Source: M3007 sp046316495
GTDB taxonomy: Bacteria > Bacteroidota > Bacteroidia > Chitinophagales > Saprospiraceae
Direction of reading: 5' to 3'
NCBI GenBank assembly: GCA_046316495.1
Contig: JBKDAM010000038.1
Location: 62,001-126,000, forward strand
Length of the DNA: 64,000 nt
Position numbers and translations under genes: made by a program. The notes under the pieces are model-generated. The model did no database searches, had not been told where the DNA came from, and saw only the letters and a program-made list of their open reading frames with translations. Shown here piece after piece: positions 62,588-64,000 of the stretch (the first letter of the stretch is position 1; the number at the start of each line of letters is the position of its first letter).

Positions 62588-63760
62588 ATGGAAGCTTATA
62601 TAGTCGCTGGTTTTCGATCCGCTGTAGCCAAAGCAGGTAAAGGAGGTTTTAAAAGTTACCGGCCAGATGATCTTGCAATCAATGTGATTCAACATCTAAT
62701 GGCAAGTGTGCCCCAAATAGATAAAAAACTAGTGGATGATGTGCTAGTAGGCTGCGCAAACCCCGAAGGAGAACAAGGTCTCCAAATTGGACGCCTCATC
62801 TCCGTTAGAGCACTTGGAAAAGAGGTCCCGGGTATGACGATCAATCGATACTGCGCATCTGGCTTAGAAACTATATCCATCGCTGTCGCAAAAATTAGAG
62901 CAGGAATGGGACATGTATTCATCGCCGGCGGTGCAGAAAGCATGAGCCTCATCCCTATGACTGGATATAAACTGGCACCTAATTACAATATTGCCAGTAA
63001 TACGCCTGATTATGTAGTAGGTATGGGCTTAACAGCAGAAGCAGTCGCAAAAAAATGGGATATCTCAAGAGAGCAAGCTGATGAGTTCTCCTACCAATCC
63101 CATACTAAAGCTGCTAATGCAATACAAAATGGTAAGTTCAAATCCGAAATAGTGCCAGTTAACGTCCCAGAAGTTTGGGTAGAAAATGACCGTAGACAAG
63201 AAAAAACCCTCCTTGTCGATACGGATGAAGGTGTAAGGGCAGATACCTCCTTGGAAGCACTCGCAAAATTAAAGCCGGCCTTCGCACAAGGAGGAGTAGT
63301 CACCGCAGGCAATTCCTCTCAAACATCCGATGGGGCCGCATTCGTGCTGGTCGTTTCTGAAGAAATAGTAAAACAGTTTAATTTAAAACCCATTGCTAGG
63401 CTCGCAGCCTGTTCCGTAGCTGGAGTTGAACCAATCCACATGGGAATCGGCCCTTGTGCCGCTATCCCTAAAGCACTAAAACAGGCAGGCCTTACCTTAA
63501 ATGATATACAACTAATCGAATTAAACGAGGCCTTCGCTGCACAAGCCTTAGCAGTCATAAAAGAAGCAGGGCTCGACCCACAAATCGTAAACGTAAATGG
63601 TGGAGCCGTTGCACTCGGACACCCCCTCGGCTGCACAGGTGCCAAATTATCCGTTCAACTGTTTAATGAATTAAATCGCCGGAATGAAAAATACGGTATG
63701 GTCACCGCCTGCGTAGGCGGAGGCCAAGGAATCGCCGGTATCTATGAAATGTTAAACTAA
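62588..63760 (+). CDS. Acetyl-CoA C-acyltransferase (thiolase)
   Basis: 390 residues. The nucleophilic cysteine is C89 in NRYCASGLETI. The other signatures are INLNEAFAAQ-like LIELNEAFAAQALAV, GGAVALGHPLGCTGAK, and the second cysteine in TACVGGGQG near the C-terminus. Type I degradative thiolase (FadA-like) is favoured by its length and by AESMSLIPMTGY; biosynthetic AtoB is the alternative. It shortens beta-ketoacyl-CoA in beta-oxidation. No fadB-type gene is here. The next gene starts 7 bp after its stop. Confidence 0.94.
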   Translation: MEAYIVAGFRSAVAKAGKGGFKSYRPDDLAINVIQHLMASVPQIDKKLVDDVLVGCANPEGEQGLQIGRLISVRALGKEVPGMTINRYCASGLETISIAVAKIRAGMGHVFIAGGAESMSLIPMTGYKLAPNYNIASNTPDYVVGMGLTAEAVAKKWDISREQADEFSYQSHTKAANAIQNGKFKSEIVPVNVPEVWVENDRRQEKTLLVDTDEGVRADTSLEALAKLKPAFAQGGVVTAGNSSQTSDGAAFVLVVSEEIVKQFNLKPIARLAACSVAGVEPIHMGIGPCAAIPKALKQAGLTLNDIQLIELNEAFAAQALAVIKEAGLDPQIVNVNGGAVALGHPLGCTGAKLSVQLFNELNRRNEKYGMVTACVGGGQGIAGIYEMLN

Positions 63761-63767
63761 CGTTCCA

Positions 63768-64000
63768 GTGTATCAGGCTGCCATTCCCACGCCCATCGGC
63801 ATCCTCCAATTGTGCGCAGATGAACATGCGCTGTTAAGCGCCCACTTTATTGAACAACCACTCCAGTGCTCTTCTCCTAAGAATGCCGTACTGGAGGAAA
63901 CAATAAATCAAGTGAACGCTTATTTGGATGGAAAACTGAAGCGATTTAACCTCCCTTTGGGCCCACAAGGGACTGATTTCCAAAAGTCAGTTTGGCAAGA
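63768..64000 (+). CDS. ogt: Methylated-DNA-protein-cysteine methyltransferase, 5' part
   Basis: Open from GTG 63768 to the window end (about 77 codons); upstream in-frame codons reach a stop at 63753, so GTG is the only possible start. The translation reads VYQAAIPTPIGILQLCADEH, then an N-terminal domain with AYLDGKLKRFNLPLGPQG and the conserved TDFQKSVWQ, which in Ogt/AGT proteins precedes the helix-turn-helix and the active-site PCHR motif (beyond the window). It would remove alkyl groups from O6-alkylguanine. 7 bp after the thiolase stop, so probably co-transcribed. Confidence 0.85.
   Translation, partial: MYQAAIPTPIGILQLCADEHALLSAHFIEQPLQCSSPKNAVLEETINQVNAYLDGKLKRFNLPLGPQGTDFQKSVWQ

Overview
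The window looks like chromosomal DNA of a free-living Bacteroidota, most plausibly a Saprospirales-like lineage; the order is inferred from gene content, not proven. The signs are promoters of the TTTG / TAnnTTTG type, an almost complete lack of Shine-Dalgarno sequences, a PorV/PorQ family protein, secreted proteins with type IX secretion (T9SS) style C-terminal domains, a fused E1 alpha/beta 2-oxoacid dehydrogenase, a methylmalonyl-CoA mutase small subunit and a CrtA-like protein. No rRNA, CRISPR array, insertion sequence or prophage is visible.

Layout. 1-3.8 kb: end of a DMT-type transporter, alpha-glucan phosphorylase and greA. 4.0-14.0 kb (minus strand): a 2-hydroxyacid dehydrogenase followed by a TonB-dependent receptor, a 1.4-kilo-residue secreted protein and a PorV-like barrel, which form a surface module. 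14.2-20.2 kb: a lipoprotein, corA, a large membrane protein, an N-terminal fragment of mfd and xth. 20.3 kb: tRNA-Asp(GTC) with a clear promoter and terminator. 20.9-29.1 kb: a five-gene type I restriction-modification operon (hsdM, an ORF6N/PLD-like gene, hsdS, hsdR, a YgjP-like metallopeptidase), joined by start/stop overlaps from the ORF6N gene onward. 29.15-30.08 kb: a GxxExxY nuclease-like gene bracketed by copies of a structured 103-bp repeat. 30.1-33.6 kb: an esterase with a glycogen-binding-like domain, a phosphohexomutase and a lipid kinase. 33.8-40 kb: a T9SS cargo protein, a seven-repeat WD40 protein and, convergent with it, a RecB-nuclease/SF1 helicase. 40.1-46.5 kb: nadD, a Ca2+-type P-ATPase, E1 alpha/beta and the methylmalonyl-CoA mutase small subunit. 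46.7-51.2 kb: an RsbW-like ATPase, an Ig-like lipoprotein, a second esterase and a secreted protein with a nearly perfect internal duplication. 51.3-53.3 kb: iscS-iscU-iscA. 53.5-64 kb: a GH20 hexosaminidase, an APC permease, an envelope protein of unknown function, trhO, a small conserved-looking protein, a fatty acid hydroxylase, a CrtA-like protein, a thiolase and the start of an ogt-type methyltransferase gene cut by the window end.

Most of the window is housekeeping and envelope biology. The accessory part is 20.3-30.1 kb. It combines a tRNA-adjacent restriction island with extra genes and a nuclease-family gene embedded in palindromic repeats whose start codon lies inside a repeat arm. 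That repeat/nuclease unit is the best candidate here for a little-described element. The second notable item is an mfd gene reduced to its UvrB-like N-terminal module and placed directly before xth.
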